Shown: positions 1 through 9,497, counted from the first letter of the stretch. The stretch is DNA of 64,000 nucleotides from Christensenellaceae bacterium (GCA_022510815.1 JAFLST010000004.1:1-64000), one strand, 5' to 3'. Numbers and translations: made by a program. Notes: a model not told the origin generated them from the sequence alone.

Positions 1-25
1 GGTTCGAGTCCCTGATGGTGTACCA
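1..25 (+). tRNA. 3' end of a tRNA truncated by the window edge (T-loop, acceptor strand, CCA)
   Basis: GG-TTCGAGT-CCCTG T-arm, then ATGGTGT-A-CCA; followed by a terminator. Confidence 0.8.
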
Positions 26-34
26 AACGCTTTG

Positions 35-76
35 AAATCCGAACCGCTTTCTGATCTGTGAGCGGTTCGGATTTTT
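35..76 (+). terminator. Intrinsic terminator after the tRNA
   Basis: AATCCGAACCGCT...AGCGGTTCGGATTTTT inverted repeat plus T-run. Confidence 0.85.
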
Positions 77-102
77 ACTTTCAAGATAACCGCAGATAAA
101 AA

Positions 103-148
103 AGCAGGCTGCCAACCGATCAGTTCATGTTGGCAGCCTGTTTCGTTT
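103..148 (-). terminator. Intrinsic terminator of the propeller/SBP gene
   Basis: AGGCTGCCAAC / GTTGGCAGCCT inverted repeat, TTTTTT on the minus strand. Confidence 0.8.
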
Positions 149-159
149 ATCGCAGGGCC

Positions 160-2487
160 TTATGACCCCTCCGCGTCAATCATCATCGTCAGCGACTGCA
201 GCGCCTGCAGAAGCTCCCGCGCGCTCCTCTTCCCGCTCAGGTATTCCTGAATCGGCTGGTCGCCGTTGTCCATCAGGACAACACATGGATTGTAATGGAG
301 GACTTGCGCGTAAGGCAGAGCCTGATACAGCTTCTGCGCGTGCTCCGGGGTGACAATCCACTCGTGCATCGGCTGGGTATTTCTGAACATCTCGTCCCGA
401 ACCTTCTCAATGGCCTCCGGATCGCCTGAAGACTTCGCTTCGCTATACTGCCGCTCAAGTTCAGCCGATCGTTCCTCGTATTCGGCATACTTGATCCGGC
501 TTTGCTCCGTTTCGATGCCATCCGGCATGCCGGTCAGGAACACGCAGCTTGTCTGTTCCGTCGGGTTTGCCGCCAAATGGGCGACCCATGCCTTCGCCAG
601 CTCGATATTCTTGCTGTAAGGATTGATCATCACCACGGTCAGGTGTGTCTGGAGAACGGGGCCGCGCGTCTCGTCCATCGCCAGCAGCATCGGCGCGTAC
701 TCACCGTACTGCTCAAGCTCATAGATCTGTACGCCAAGGACGACAGTCGCATTGCCGTTGAAGATCATCAGCGGACTTCCCGTCAGATGGCGCTCATCAT
801 GTCGATCCAGCAGGTCTCTCAGTTCGGAAAGCTCCTGCAGCAGCTTCTCCAGAACAGGATCGCTGAAGCTGACGCCCGCGCCGGAGGCATCGCAGAGAAG
901 CATATAGTCCCCTAACAGCTTGTACAGCAGATGGTCGAAGGAGCGCGTTTCCCTGCCATTGATATCGAACAGCGGATATTCCTCCAACAGTCCCTCGCTG
1001 TCCATCCTGCGGATGACCGCAAACAGCTCATGATAGCTGGTCGGAACGTCCAGCCCATGCGCCTCCCAGAGCTCGGTGTTGTACATGTACTGGTAATTAT
1101 CGTACACATAGAAGGGAATTGCCGCGATGCTGTCCTGCCACGCGCAGGTTTCCTGCCATACGGGATAGAGTCCGTCAAAGAAGGCCTTAACCTCCGGCTG
1201 ATCGTTCAGCGGGACAAAGTATCCCTTGGCATAGAGGCTGCGCAGATCAGCGCTCGCGGCATTGACGATCAGGATATCATAGGAATCATCCCGGGTTACC
1301 AGCGACTGCGCCACGTCATAGGCCTGCATCAGATCGTCACGCAGATCGAACTGAACGCCCGCCAGCTCGGGAGAATCCCCTGTCATGGACGAAACGCACC
1401 CGAACATGGGATTCAGCAGATTGATAGCGCCGTTAATGGTCAGCTTCTTGCTGTCCGTCTCCTGCAGATCAATCACGATGAAGTTATATGACCCGCGCTG
1501 CTCCGCCAGAATACAGAGCTGCCGCCCGTCATCGCTGAGCACGATGTAGCGGTATCCTTCCTTCGCTGAAAAGCCGACAACGGCGGATTCCTGTTTGTCC
1601 ATGCCAAGGCGCTGAATGTCCGAATAGGTGGCATAGTACCAGCCGTCCCCGCGATCCCATAAAAATCTGGAGACCTTGAGACTTGAGAGTCCTCTCACCA
1701 ATTCGGTGGCTTCGCCTGACTGGCAGTCGACCATGTAATACCTCCCATAGCCACTGCCCTGTATATTGCCGCTGACCAACAGCTTTCCGGGGCCCGCATA
1801 ATCGATGCTGAATGCCCATGCAAAGTGGGTGATCAGCCGCCGTTCACCGCTGGTCAGGTCGAAAGCATAAAGATCGCCGCCATACTGTTTCGAGGCATAC
1901 ATCATGTACAGCGCGTCTCCATCGACCTCACAATAGCAATCATCGAAAGCCGATTGAAACTCCTGCAGGCCGGACATGTCAAGCCGGACCACAAGCTCCC
2001 ATGCCTCGTCTGCGCCGGGCGTCCAGCGCAGCACCTGACCATTCCCGTCGATCAGATAGGTCTCATTCTGCGCTGTGATAACCGTGTCGAAAAAGGGAGA
2101 CCCAACAGGACGGATTTCGATGCGGCTGATCACATCGCCGCAACGATCGGGACAGGGCACCGCCTCGCCCTGTTCATTGAGGACATAGCATTTCGCGTCA
2201 TATACGTCCATTGGCCGAGTATCACCAAGCTCCTCGTCGTAGGACTCCAAGAAGCGCGCGTGTTCCTCTTCCGTCATGCCGTCCATGCCATAGCGATACT
2301 TCAGGAAATGAACGGTATCGCCGCTGACAAGGAGTTTGTAAGCCTCGCTCCACCATGGGTCTCCCGTGGCGTGCGAAAAGCTATCCTCAATAGGCGGCAG
2401 CTCATAGACCCGCTGATCCGCCAGCGCGGGCAGGGACACCATCAGGAGCAGCCCCAGCAGGAAAAACAAAAATCTGCACTTTTTCAT
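160..2487 (-). CDS. Secreted beta-propeller-like plus extracellular solute-binding (family 1-like) protein
   Basis: Signal peptide MKKCRFLFFLLGLLLMVSLPALA-DQ; propeller-like N-terminal half; SBP-like half (YDILIVNAASADLRSLYAKGYFVPLND...); RBS AGAGGTG before ATG 2487. Confidence 0.7.
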   Translation of the reverse strand: MKKCRFLFFLLGLLLMVSLPALADQRVYELPPIEDSFSHATGDPWWSEAYKLLVSGDTVHFLKYRYGMDGMTEEEHARFLESYDEELGDTRPMDVYDAKCYVLNEQGEAVPCPDRCGDVISRIEIRPVGSPFFDTVITAQNETYLIDGNGQVLRWTPGADEAWELVVRLDMSGLQEFQSAFDDCYCEVDGDALYMMYASKQYGGDLYAFDLTSGERRLITHFAWAFSIDYAGPGKLLVSGNIQGSGYGRYYMVDCQSGEATELVRGLSSLKVSRFLWDRGDGWYYATYSDIQRLGMDKQESAVVGFSAKEGYRYIVLSDDGRQLCILAEQRGSYNFIVIDLQETDSKKLTINGAINLLNPMFGCVSSMTGDSPELAGVQFDLRDDLMQAYDVAQSLVTRDDSYDILIVNAASADLRSLYAKGYFVPLNDQPEVKAFFDGLYPVWQETCAWQDSIAAIPFYVYDNYQYMYNTELWEAHGLDVPTSYHELFAVIRRMDSEGLLEEYPLFDINGRETRSFDHLLYKLLGDYMLLCDASGAGVSFSDPVLEKLLQELSELRDLLDRHDERHLTGSPLMIFNGNATVVLGVQIYELEQYGEYAPMLLAMDETRGPVLQTHLTVVMINPYSKNIELAKAWVAHLAANPTEQTSCVFLTGMPDGIETEQSRIKYAEYEERSAELERQYSEAKSSGDPEAIEKVRDEMFRNTQPMHEWIVTPEHAQKLYQALPYAQVLHYNPCVVLMDNGDQPIQEYLSGKRSARELLQALQSLTMMIDAEGS

Positions 2488-2492
2488 GTCGT

Positions 2493-3182
2493 TCACCTCT
2501 CATATGGCACAAAAGACCCATAGTGATCAATGCCGTACTGTCGCCAATAGGCGTTCGTATAGTAATGCGGGGAGATGTGAATACCGCCCGCGCCGGAGCA
2601 GACGACCTCGAGAAAATCCCAACGCGCATGGCACCGGGAGCATTCCTGATAGAAAAGATGGAGGTCGCTTCCGGAATGGTGAAGGTCGCGTACGATCCAA
2701 TCATGAGCGACCAGCGATTCATCCGTTTTAGGCGCATAGGACATGCCGTTGGTCTTGCCGCAGATACGGCAAACGCTGATGAACTGAACACAGGAGACGT
2801 CATAGGACGCATCATAGTATTGGAAGCCGTCCTGATGGATGTCCTGCAGCACCCATTCACAGTCATGCCCCGATGCGGGCAGCAGCGGGCGACTGATGCT
2901 CACGCTCCTAAAGCCCGGCCCTTCGCCGTCAGGCAGCGATGCCGCTACGATCTGCGGCGCCAGTTCCTGTCTGATGGTCAGGCTGACCGTCACCACCATG
3001 ATGGTAACCATCACCAGCGCAAAAAGCAGCTTGTTCGGGAATCCTTTCTTCTCTCTGCCTTCATTCCTTTCATCAGCAGCGTTCAGCACATGCTCCACGA
3101 GAAACGGATCGGGCTGAAGGTCGGCGCATTTTTGCTCAACAGCTTCCTGAACAAGCTGAACATTCCTGCGATGCTCATCCAT
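2493..3182 (-). CDS. Single-TM protein downstream of an ECF sigma factor; putative anti-sigma/sensor with extracytoplasmic CxxC motifs
   Basis: One TM (LLFALVMVTIMVVTVSL); CRIC and CSRC motifs after the TM; position next to sigma gene. Confidence 0.6.
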   Translation of the reverse strand: MDEHRRNVQLVQEAVEQKCADLQPDPFLVEHVLNAADERNEGREKKGFPNKLLFALVMVTIMVVTVSLTIRQELAPQIVAASLPDGEGPGFRSVSISRPLLPASGHDCEWVLQDIHQDGFQYYDASYDVSCVQFISVCRICGKTNGMSYAPKTDESLVAHDWIVRDLHHSGSDLHLFYQECSRCHARWDFLEVVCSGAGGIHISPHYYTNAYWRQYGIDHYGSFVPYER

Positions 3183-3186
3183 GCTG

Positions 3187-3696
3187 CTACTCCTCTCCAA
3201 GCAAGTCGTGCAACAGCGCACGCGCTTTTTTGACTCTTCTTGATACCATTGACTTCGTGATGCCCGCAATGGGCGCTATGTCCGACAGAGGCATATCCTG
3301 AAAGTAGTGCAGAAGGATGACTTCCTTATACTTGTCAGGCAGCCGCATGATGGCGTCGGCCAGCTCCAGCGCATCCGATTGAAAGCGCTCGTCGACCGCA
3401 TCAGGTATGTCCTCCGGGGTGATATAGCGGTTGACATGCTTGTACCACGCACTCCGTTTCATGTCACGGCAGGTATTCAGGGCAATCTTTATCAGCCATG
3501 CGCGTTCTGTGTCTTCTCCCACAAACGTGTCGATGGCCTTGTAGGCTTTCAGGTATGTCTCCTGAACCGCATCCTTTGCAAGCTCACGGTCGTGAAGGTA
3601 CATGTAGCACAGGTTCATCAGCGTTTGCTGATGCGCTTGAACCAAGCGAGTCAGTTTTTCTACTCGGATGTTGTCTGGCGCCTTGACAACTTCCAT
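3187..3696 (-). CDS. RNA polymerase ECF-type sigma-70 factor
   Basis: Region 2 (LAKDAVQETYLKAYKAIDTF) and region 4 (LPDKYKEVILLHYFQDMPLSDIAPIAGITKSMVSRRVKKAR). Confidence 0.9.
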   Translation of the reverse strand: MEVVKAPDNIRVEKLTRLVQAHQQTLMNLCYMYLHDRELAKDAVQETYLKAYKAIDTFVGEDTERAWLIKIALNTCRDMKRSAWYKHVNRYITPEDIPDAVDERFQSDALELADAIMRLPDKYKEVILLHYFQDMPLSDIAPIAGITKSMVSRRVKKARALLHDLLGEE

Positions 3697-3802
3697 CCGC
3701 TGATCACCCCCTCATCTACATAAACGAAACAGGTTCAGTATTGTTGAATGCTTTTTCGGTAAAATATTAGTTATTGTCTCAAACTTCGTCAATCATAAAG
3801 CA

Positions 3803-3840
3803 AACTGCCCTATCAAGACACTTGTCCTGATAGGGCAGTT
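3803..3840 (-). terminator. Long near-perfect palindrome, probable terminator of the fusion gene
   Basis: AACTGCCCTATCA ... TGATAGGGCAGTT, 13-bp perfect arms. Confidence 0.55.
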
Positions 3841-4000
3841 GTGTGGCTGTAACCTGTATGGCAGCTGACTGTTACAATGGTCCCTTATCCCGTCATAGTA
3901 ACAGCCGGCATACGCGTCAGTTCTGCGCGTTCCTGTGAAGCAAATTCCTTGCGGCAGAGGATGCAGCTCCCCTGCCGCTTTTGTGTCCATAGGCGTTCTT

Positions 4001-6532
4001 TTATGCAGTGACAATGTTATTGGCGTCCTGAAGCTTGAGCATCTCCACAGCGGCCTCGCGCATCTTGTACTTGAGAATCTTGCCCGCGGCGTTCATCGGG
4101 AAACCGTCGACGAAGGTCACATAGCGCGGGGTCTTGTGCTTGGCCATGTGACTGAGGACATAGTCCTTCATCTCTTCCTCGGTGGAGGTCTCGCCTTCCT
4201 TGAGCACGATGCAGGCCATGATTTCCTCGCCGTACTGCTTATCGGGCACGCCGATGACCTGCACGTCCTGAACCTTCGGATGCGTATAGAGGAAGTCCTC
4301 GATTTCCTTGGGATAGATGTTCTCACCGCCGCGGATGATCATGTCCTTGATGCGGCCGGTGATCTTGTAGTAGCCGTCGGGATTGCGGCGGGCCAGATCG
4401 CCGGTATGGAGCCAGCCCTCGCTGTCGATAGCAGCCGCAGTGGCCTCAGGCATCTTGTAGTAGCCCTTCATGATGTTGTAGCCGCGGGCAACAAACTCGC
4501 CGTCCACGCCGTCAGGCACCGGCTGGTTGGTTTCCGGGTCGACAATGCGGCACTCCACGCCGAAGATCGCCGCGCCGACGGTATTCACCCGCTGCTCGAC
4601 GCTGTCGGTGGTCTTGGACATGGTGGTTGCCGGGCTGGCCTCGGTCTGACCGTAGGTGATGCAGATCTCGTCCATGTGCATCCGCTCAATGACCTCTTCC
4701 ATGACCTTGATCGGGCACGGGCTGCCCGCCATGATGCCCGTGCGCATGGCAGAGAAGTCGGTCTTGTCAAAGTCCGGATGGCCGAGCATCGCGATGAACA
4801 TGGTCGGCACGCCGTGGAAGCAGGTGATCTTTTCTCTGTTGATGCAGTCCAGACCCAGCCGCGGCGAGAAGGCAGGAATCGGGCTCATGGTCACGCCATG
4901 GGTCATGGAGGCGGTCATCGCCAGCACCATGCCGAAGCAGTGGAACATGGGCACCTGAATCATCATGCGGTCGGCGGTGGAAAGGTCCATGCAGTCGCCG
5001 ATGGCCTTGCCGTTGTTCACCACATTATAGTGGGTCAGCATAACGCCCTTGGGGAAGCCCGTGGTGCCGGAGGTGTACTGCATGTTGCACACATCGTGCT
5101 TGTTGATGGCGGCGGCCCGGCGGTACACCTCGCCGATATCGACCCGGTCAGCCATGGCGACGGCGTCGTCCCATGTGAGGCAGCCCTCCTGCTCACTCTC
5201 CACGGTGATGACGTGGCGCAGGAACGGGAACTTGCGCGTGTGCAGAGGCTGGAGCTTGTCATGGCCCTGCAACTCGGGGCAGAGCTCCTTCATGATGGCC
5301 ACATAGTCGCTGTCCTTGTAGCCGTCGACCATCACCAGCGTGTGGGTATCGGACTGGCGCAGCAGATACTCCGCCTCGTGCACCTTGTAGGCCGTGTTGA
5401 CCGTCACCAGCACCGCGCCGATCTTGACCGTCGCCCAGAAGGTGATGTACCACGCCGGGACGTTCGTCGCCCAGATGGCCACATGATCGCCGGGCTTCAC
5501 ACCCAGCGCGATGAGGCTGCGGGCAAAGGTGTCCACATCGTCGCGGAATTGAGGATAGGTACGGGTGTAGTCAAGGGTGGTGTAGCGGAAGGCGTACTGC
5601 TCAGGGAACTCCTCGCACATGCGGTCCAGCACCTGCGGGAAGGTCATGTCGATCAGCGTTTCCTTGGGCCAGACATACTTGCCCGTGTGGCGGAGGTTAT
5701 CCTGCAGACGTCGGGTCTCCAGCGCGCCCTCCAGATACTGGGCCATGTAGTTGGCGAAGTGCGGGAACACGATGCCCGCGCTCTCCAGATCAGGGGCATA
5801 GGCCCGCAGCCACTCGAGGCTGATGAAGCCCTCGTAATTCACTGACCTGAGCGCCCGCAGCATGCTCTCGACAGGCAGATCGCCCTCACCCATCATCCGG
5901 TAGCGAACCTTGCCGTCCTCCATGACGGAGTCCTTGATGTGTACATGCTTGATGTACATGCCGAGGTTCTGCACGGTGGTCTCGGGTTTCTCGTCAAAGA
6001 AGCGGTACGGATGGTGCATATCCCACAGCGCGCCCACGTTATCGGACTCCGCACGGATGAGCAGATCATGCAGGCGGCCCGTGTCGGCATAGACGCCGTT
6101 GGTCTCCACCAGCAGGATCACGCCGTACTCCTCCGCCATGGGGATGATCTCCCGGAGCGCCCGCAGCACGACCTCGTCATCCACCTCGCCCTCCACGTCC
6201 GCATCCCGGTCACCCAGCAGGCGGATGTAGGGCGCGCCAAGCTTCGCCGCCAGACGGATGTACTCGCCGATCTCCGCGCGGGTCTCGGGCCACTTCGCCT
6301 CATCCTTGAGGACGCAGCCCGTGGACAGGCAGGGAATCTCGAGGTGCATGCGCTTCAGCGTCGCGATGGTCTTGTCGATCTGGTCAGGATGGAAGGGCTT
6401 GGCATGGATGGAGAAAATCTTGTCGCCAAGGCCGCGCATCTCGATGCCGCCATAGCCCAGATCCTTGGCCATGGAATAGATGTCCTGCCAGTCAAAGTCC
6501 GGGCAGCCGAGGGTGGAGAAAGCCAGCTTCAT
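4001..6532 (-). CDS. Fusion: N-terminal sugar-phosphate isomerase/epimerase-like TIM barrel plus C-terminal AMP-dependent acyl-CoA synthetase
   Basis: MKLAFSTLGCPDFDWQDIYSMAKDLGYGGIEMRG... then YTSGTTGFPKGVMLTHYNVV, GYYKITGRIKDMIIRGGENIYPKEIE; RBS AAGGAGG before ATG 6532. Confidence 0.9.
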   Translation of the reverse strand: MKLAFSTLGCPDFDWQDIYSMAKDLGYGGIEMRGLGDKIFSIHAKPFHPDQIDKTIATLKRMHLEIPCLSTGCVLKDEAKWPETRAEIGEYIRLAAKLGAPYIRLLGDRDADVEGEVDDEVVLRALREIIPMAEEYGVILLVETNGVYADTGRLHDLLIRAESDNVGALWDMHHPYRFFDEKPETTVQNLGMYIKHVHIKDSVMEDGKVRYRMMGEGDLPVESMLRALRSVNYEGFISLEWLRAYAPDLESAGIVFPHFANYMAQYLEGALETRRLQDNLRHTGKYVWPKETLIDMTFPQVLDRMCEEFPEQYAFRYTTLDYTRTYPQFRDDVDTFARSLIALGVKPGDHVAIWATNVPAWYITFWATVKIGAVLVTVNTAYKVHEAEYLLRQSDTHTLVMVDGYKDSDYVAIMKELCPELQGHDKLQPLHTRKFPFLRHVITVESEQEGCLTWDDAVAMADRVDIGEVYRRAAAINKHDVCNMQYTSGTTGFPKGVMLTHYNVVNNGKAIGDCMDLSTADRMMIQVPMFHCFGMVLAMTASMTHGVTMSPIPAFSPRLGLDCINREKITCFHGVPTMFIAMLGHPDFDKTDFSAMRTGIMAGSPCPIKVMEEVIERMHMDEICITYGQTEASPATTMSKTTDSVEQRVNTVGAAIFGVECRIVDPETNQPVPDGVDGEFVARGYNIMKGYYKMPEATAAAIDSEGWLHTGDLARRNPDGYYKITGRIKDMIIRGGENIYPKEIEDFLYTHPKVQDVQVIGVPDKQYGEEIMACIVLKEGETSTEEEMKDYVLSHMAKHKTPRYVTFVDGFPMNAAGKILKYKMREAAVEMLKLQDANNIVTA

Positions 6533-6554
6533 AGGGATGACCTCCTTGTTGAAT

Positions 6555-6858
6555 GACGCGGGGCGGCACAGAAAAACGCTTCCGCCTCCAGCAGATTTTG
6601 CAAGAGACGAAAGCGATTGACAGCTTCCGCGGTACCACTCTTGTTGACGGCAGGTCGCCGCCCGCTCTCCGGCATCCCGTTGAATGCCTCTCCCTGTCAC
6701 GGTGGAATCCGTCCGGCTTTACTGGATGGCCTATCGCCCATCGTTGAGCCGACCGCTCGGGGGCCAGTACCGTTTCGTCGTCCCCGCCTGCTTGCACCAA
6801 CCGCAGGCTCTCTGATGGCGGACGCGCGAGCGTTTCTCCCCGTCATGGCGTTTGCTGA
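6555..6858 (-). promoter_or_regulatory. T-box leader upstream of the fusion gene
   Basis: Minus strand: AGAGAGCCTGCGGTTGGTGCAAGCAGG stem I motif, specifier region GTACTGGCCCCCGAGC, T-box AGAGTGGTACCGCGG, terminator CGCTTTCGTCTC...GAGGCGGAAGCGTTTTT. Confidence 0.9.
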
Positions 6859-6862
6859 GGTT

Positions 6863-6891
6863 ATGATAGCAAATGCCGGGCCGCCTGTCAA
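6863..6891 (-). promoter_or_regulatory. Sigma-A-type promoter for the T-box transcript
   Basis: TTGACA - 17 bp - TATCAT on the minus strand. Confidence 0.75.
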
Positions 6892-8270
6892 GCCGCCGGA
6901 ATGTTTTTTTCCTGCACCTCCGGCGCAAAGAGCTGACTGCGCCGGTAGACGATGGTCGCGAGGGCCGAGCAGAGCATCCAGCCCATGGGATACGCCAGCG
7001 CCACAGCCACGAAGCCGCCGCCCAGCGACGTGCTGACGAAGAGGTACACCTGCCGGAACACCACGAAGGAACCCAGCATGATCAGCATGGGCGCCCGGGC
7101 ATTGCCGATGCCGCGCAGCGCGCCGGAGTAAATCTGGTTGAAGCACACCGCCACATAGAAGGGCGAGATGATCTGCACAAAGCGCACGCCGTTGTCGATC
7201 ACCTCCGGATCAGGGCTGAACAGACGCATCAGCGGCCGGGCAAAGATGACGATCAGCGCCGCGAGGATGGCAGTACTGATGAGCGAGAGCATCAGCGACT
7301 GATGCGCGCCCTGTCTGGCACGCTTGGGCTGCTTGGCGCCCCAGTTCTGCCCGACGAAGGTGGTCGACGCCTGCGCAATGGCCATCGCCGGAACAATAAT
7401 GAAAATGTCCAGCTTGCCGTAATTGCCCCAGCCCGCCATGGCAGCCGCACCAAAGGCATTGATGTAGCTCTGCACGAAAACGTTGGAGAAGGCTGTCAGC
7501 GCCTGCTGGATGCCCGAGGGCCAGCCGATCTTGAGCACCTGCCGGAAGGTGTCGCGTTCGATGTGCAGTTCAGGCCAGCGGAGGCCGTAAGCGCCTTTCT
7601 CCATCGTCAGGGTGGCAAGGATGAGCGCGGCAGACAGGCCCTGCGCGATGATGGTCGCCCAAGCGGCGCCTGCCACGCCCATGCCCAGCGCGATGACGAA
7701 CAAGAGGTCCAGAGCCGTGTTGAGCACAGCAGAGAAGATCAGGAAATACAGAGGCCTGCGGGAGTCGCCCACCGCGCGGAGCACGCTGCCGCCCATGTTG
7801 TAGATCAGCAGGCCGGAGATGCCCGCGAAATAAATGGTCAGGTACTGCGACGCCTCGCCGAACACATCATCCGGCGTGCGCATGGCCTGAAGCATCGGGT
7901 GCACGATGGCAAGGCCGATGACGGTCGCGATGGCGCAGAGAATGAACGTGAGCGACACGGTGGTGTGTACCGCCGCATGCAGGCGCTTGCTGTCGTGCGC
8001 GCCGTAGGCCTGAGAGATCACCACGCCCGCGCCCAGCGATAAACCGCTGCACAGCCCGACGAGCATGTTTACAATGCTGCTGACGGAGCCGACAGCCGCC
8101 TGCGCCTCCTTGCCGACATACTGGCCGACGACGACCATATCCACCGTGTTATAAAGCTGCTGAAACAGCATGCCGACAGCCAGCGGCACCGCAAACCGAA
8201 GCAGCAGCAGCCAAATGCTGCCCTGAGTCATATCCGCGTCCTTGCGAGCCAAAGGGAATGCCTCCTTCAT
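6888..8270 (-). CDS. MATE family efflux transporter
   Basis: Multi-TM; PLAVGMLFQQLYNTVDMVVVGQYVG and SLGAGVVISQAYGA. Confidence 0.9.
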   Translation of the reverse strand: MKEAFPLARKDADMTQGSIWLLLLRFAVPLAVGMLFQQLYNTVDMVVVGQYVGKEAQAAVGSVSSIVNMLVGLCSGLSLGAGVVISQAYGAHDSKRLHAAVHTTVSLTFILCAIATVIGLAIVHPMLQAMRTPDDVFGEASQYLTIYFAGISGLLIYNMGGSVLRAVGDSRRPLYFLIFSAVLNTALDLLFVIALGMGVAGAAWATIIAQGLSAALILATLTMEKGAYGLRWPELHIERDTFRQVLKIGWPSGIQQALTAFSNVFVQSYINAFGAAAMAGWGNYGKLDIFIIVPAMAIAQASTTFVGQNWGAKQPKRARQGAHQSLMLSLISTAILAALIVIFARPLMRLFSPDPEVIDNGVRFVQIISPFYVAVCFNQIYSGALRGIGNARAPMLIMLGSFVVFRQVYLFVSTSLGGGFVAVALAYPMGWMLCSALATIVYRRSQLFAPEVQEKNIPAA

Positions 8271-8336
8271 AGGGTTTGGTTATCAGCATAGCACCTTTGT
8301 CTTATTCTGTCAAAGCCTTATGAAAAAGATCGTTTG

Positions 8337-9497
8337 TTATGCTGAAATTTGTTGTTGCGCGGATGATATGGCCCTTGTGAACAGCCCTGACGCAAGGACG
8401 CAGGCAGCGCCGCAGAGCAAAAACGCTCCCGGCAGCGACGCTTCCGCCAAGCGGCCCAGCAGCAAGCTCAGCGGGATCGCCACACCGTCGACGACCAGCG
8501 TGTTCATGCTCAGCGCCGTCGCGCGATCCTCTGAGACGATCAGACGGTTCTCGAGCGTCAAAGCCAGCGGCCCGTAAAGAGCTGCAGCCGCGCAAAGGAG
8601 CAGCATCGCCGCCACAGACAGGAAGGCACTGCTTGTCAGGGACAGGATCAGGCAGCAGACCGCCATCGTTCCCAGCACAAGCAGCCCCATCCGCCGCTCA
8701 CCTGTCCGCTTCGTCAAGGCGGCGGAAAGAGCCCCAGAGAGTCCGACCAGCGTCGTCAAGCCATAGGCCACTGCCATGAAGCGCTCGTCCATGCCGCAGC
8801 GGGCATATTGCAGCTGATTGTAGAACACGCTGACATTCCGGCACACCTCGCCCGACAGCGCGCCGCAGATGATCAACGGCAGCAGCCCGCGGGTGTGAAT
8901 GAGCTCCTTCAGACTGCGCCGCAGGGATGCCATCGGCCTCTCCCTGATCTGCGCGGGTGCCTTAACCTCTCCCAGCAGGAACACCAGCACCGCCGCCGCG
9001 CCATAGGCCAGCATCGTCAGAAAACCGGCCAGCCTGTAATGGTCGCCGATGAAGACCGCGCAAACCGCCGAAGCGAAGATCATGCCCGCCGTGCCGAAAG
9101 CCCCGTACAGACCAAAGACGCGCTGAGCCTCCTTCTCACCCGCGGACAGCCACAGGATGGTCGCGTCCACACCGGACAGACCCGCGCACACCACGGACAG
9201 CATCAGCCGTTCCACGAGAAACATACCAAAGCCCTCCGCCCGCCAGAACACAATCTTCGACACAAAGAACAGCGCCGTGCAGAAAATCATGGTTTTCCGA
9301 TAGCCGATGCGGTCCGCCGCCATGCCCCACGGCACCTCCAGCAGCAGGCTTGCCGCAAAAGATGCGCTCTCGATCACTGACATCTCAAAGATCGTCACGC
9401 CCGCCGCCTGCCGGTACAGCGTCGCGATGGGCGCGTAAAAGCACATGCCCTGCAGGAGCGAAATGCCCAGCAGAATCCATATATTCCTTTTTTGCAT
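8337..9497 (-). CDS. MFS transporter
   Basis: About 12 hydrophobic segments; MFS-like loop motif GMAADRIGYRKTMI. Confidence 0.85.
   Translation of the reverse strand: MQKRNIWILLGISLLQGMCFYAPIATLYRQAAGVTIFEMSVIESASFAASLLLEVPWGMAADRIGYRKTMIFCTALFFVSKIVFWRAEGFGMFLVERLMLSVVCAGLSGVDATILWLSAGEKEAQRVFGLYGAFGTAGMIFASAVCAVFIGDHYRLAGFLTMLAYGAAAVLVFLLGEVKAPAQIRERPMASLRRSLKELIHTRGLLPLIICGALSGEVCRNVSVFYNQLQYARCGMDERFMAVAYGLTTLVGLSGALSAALTKRTGERRMGLLVLGTMAVCCLILSLTSSAFLSVAAMLLLCAAAALYGPLALTLENRLIVSEDRATALSMNTLVVDGVAIPLSLLLGRLAEASLPGAFLLCGAACVLASGLFTRAISSAQQQISA

Noticed and set aside
3935-5845. 636-aa plus-strand ORF
   Set aside because: Antisense to the acyl-CoA synthetase domain; His/Val/Gly-rich shadow frame.
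6764-6766. Trp (TGG) specifier for the first T-box
   Set aside because: Not excluded, but alignment to the pheS leader and the T in TGGTACC favour CTG/Leu; kept as an alternative.
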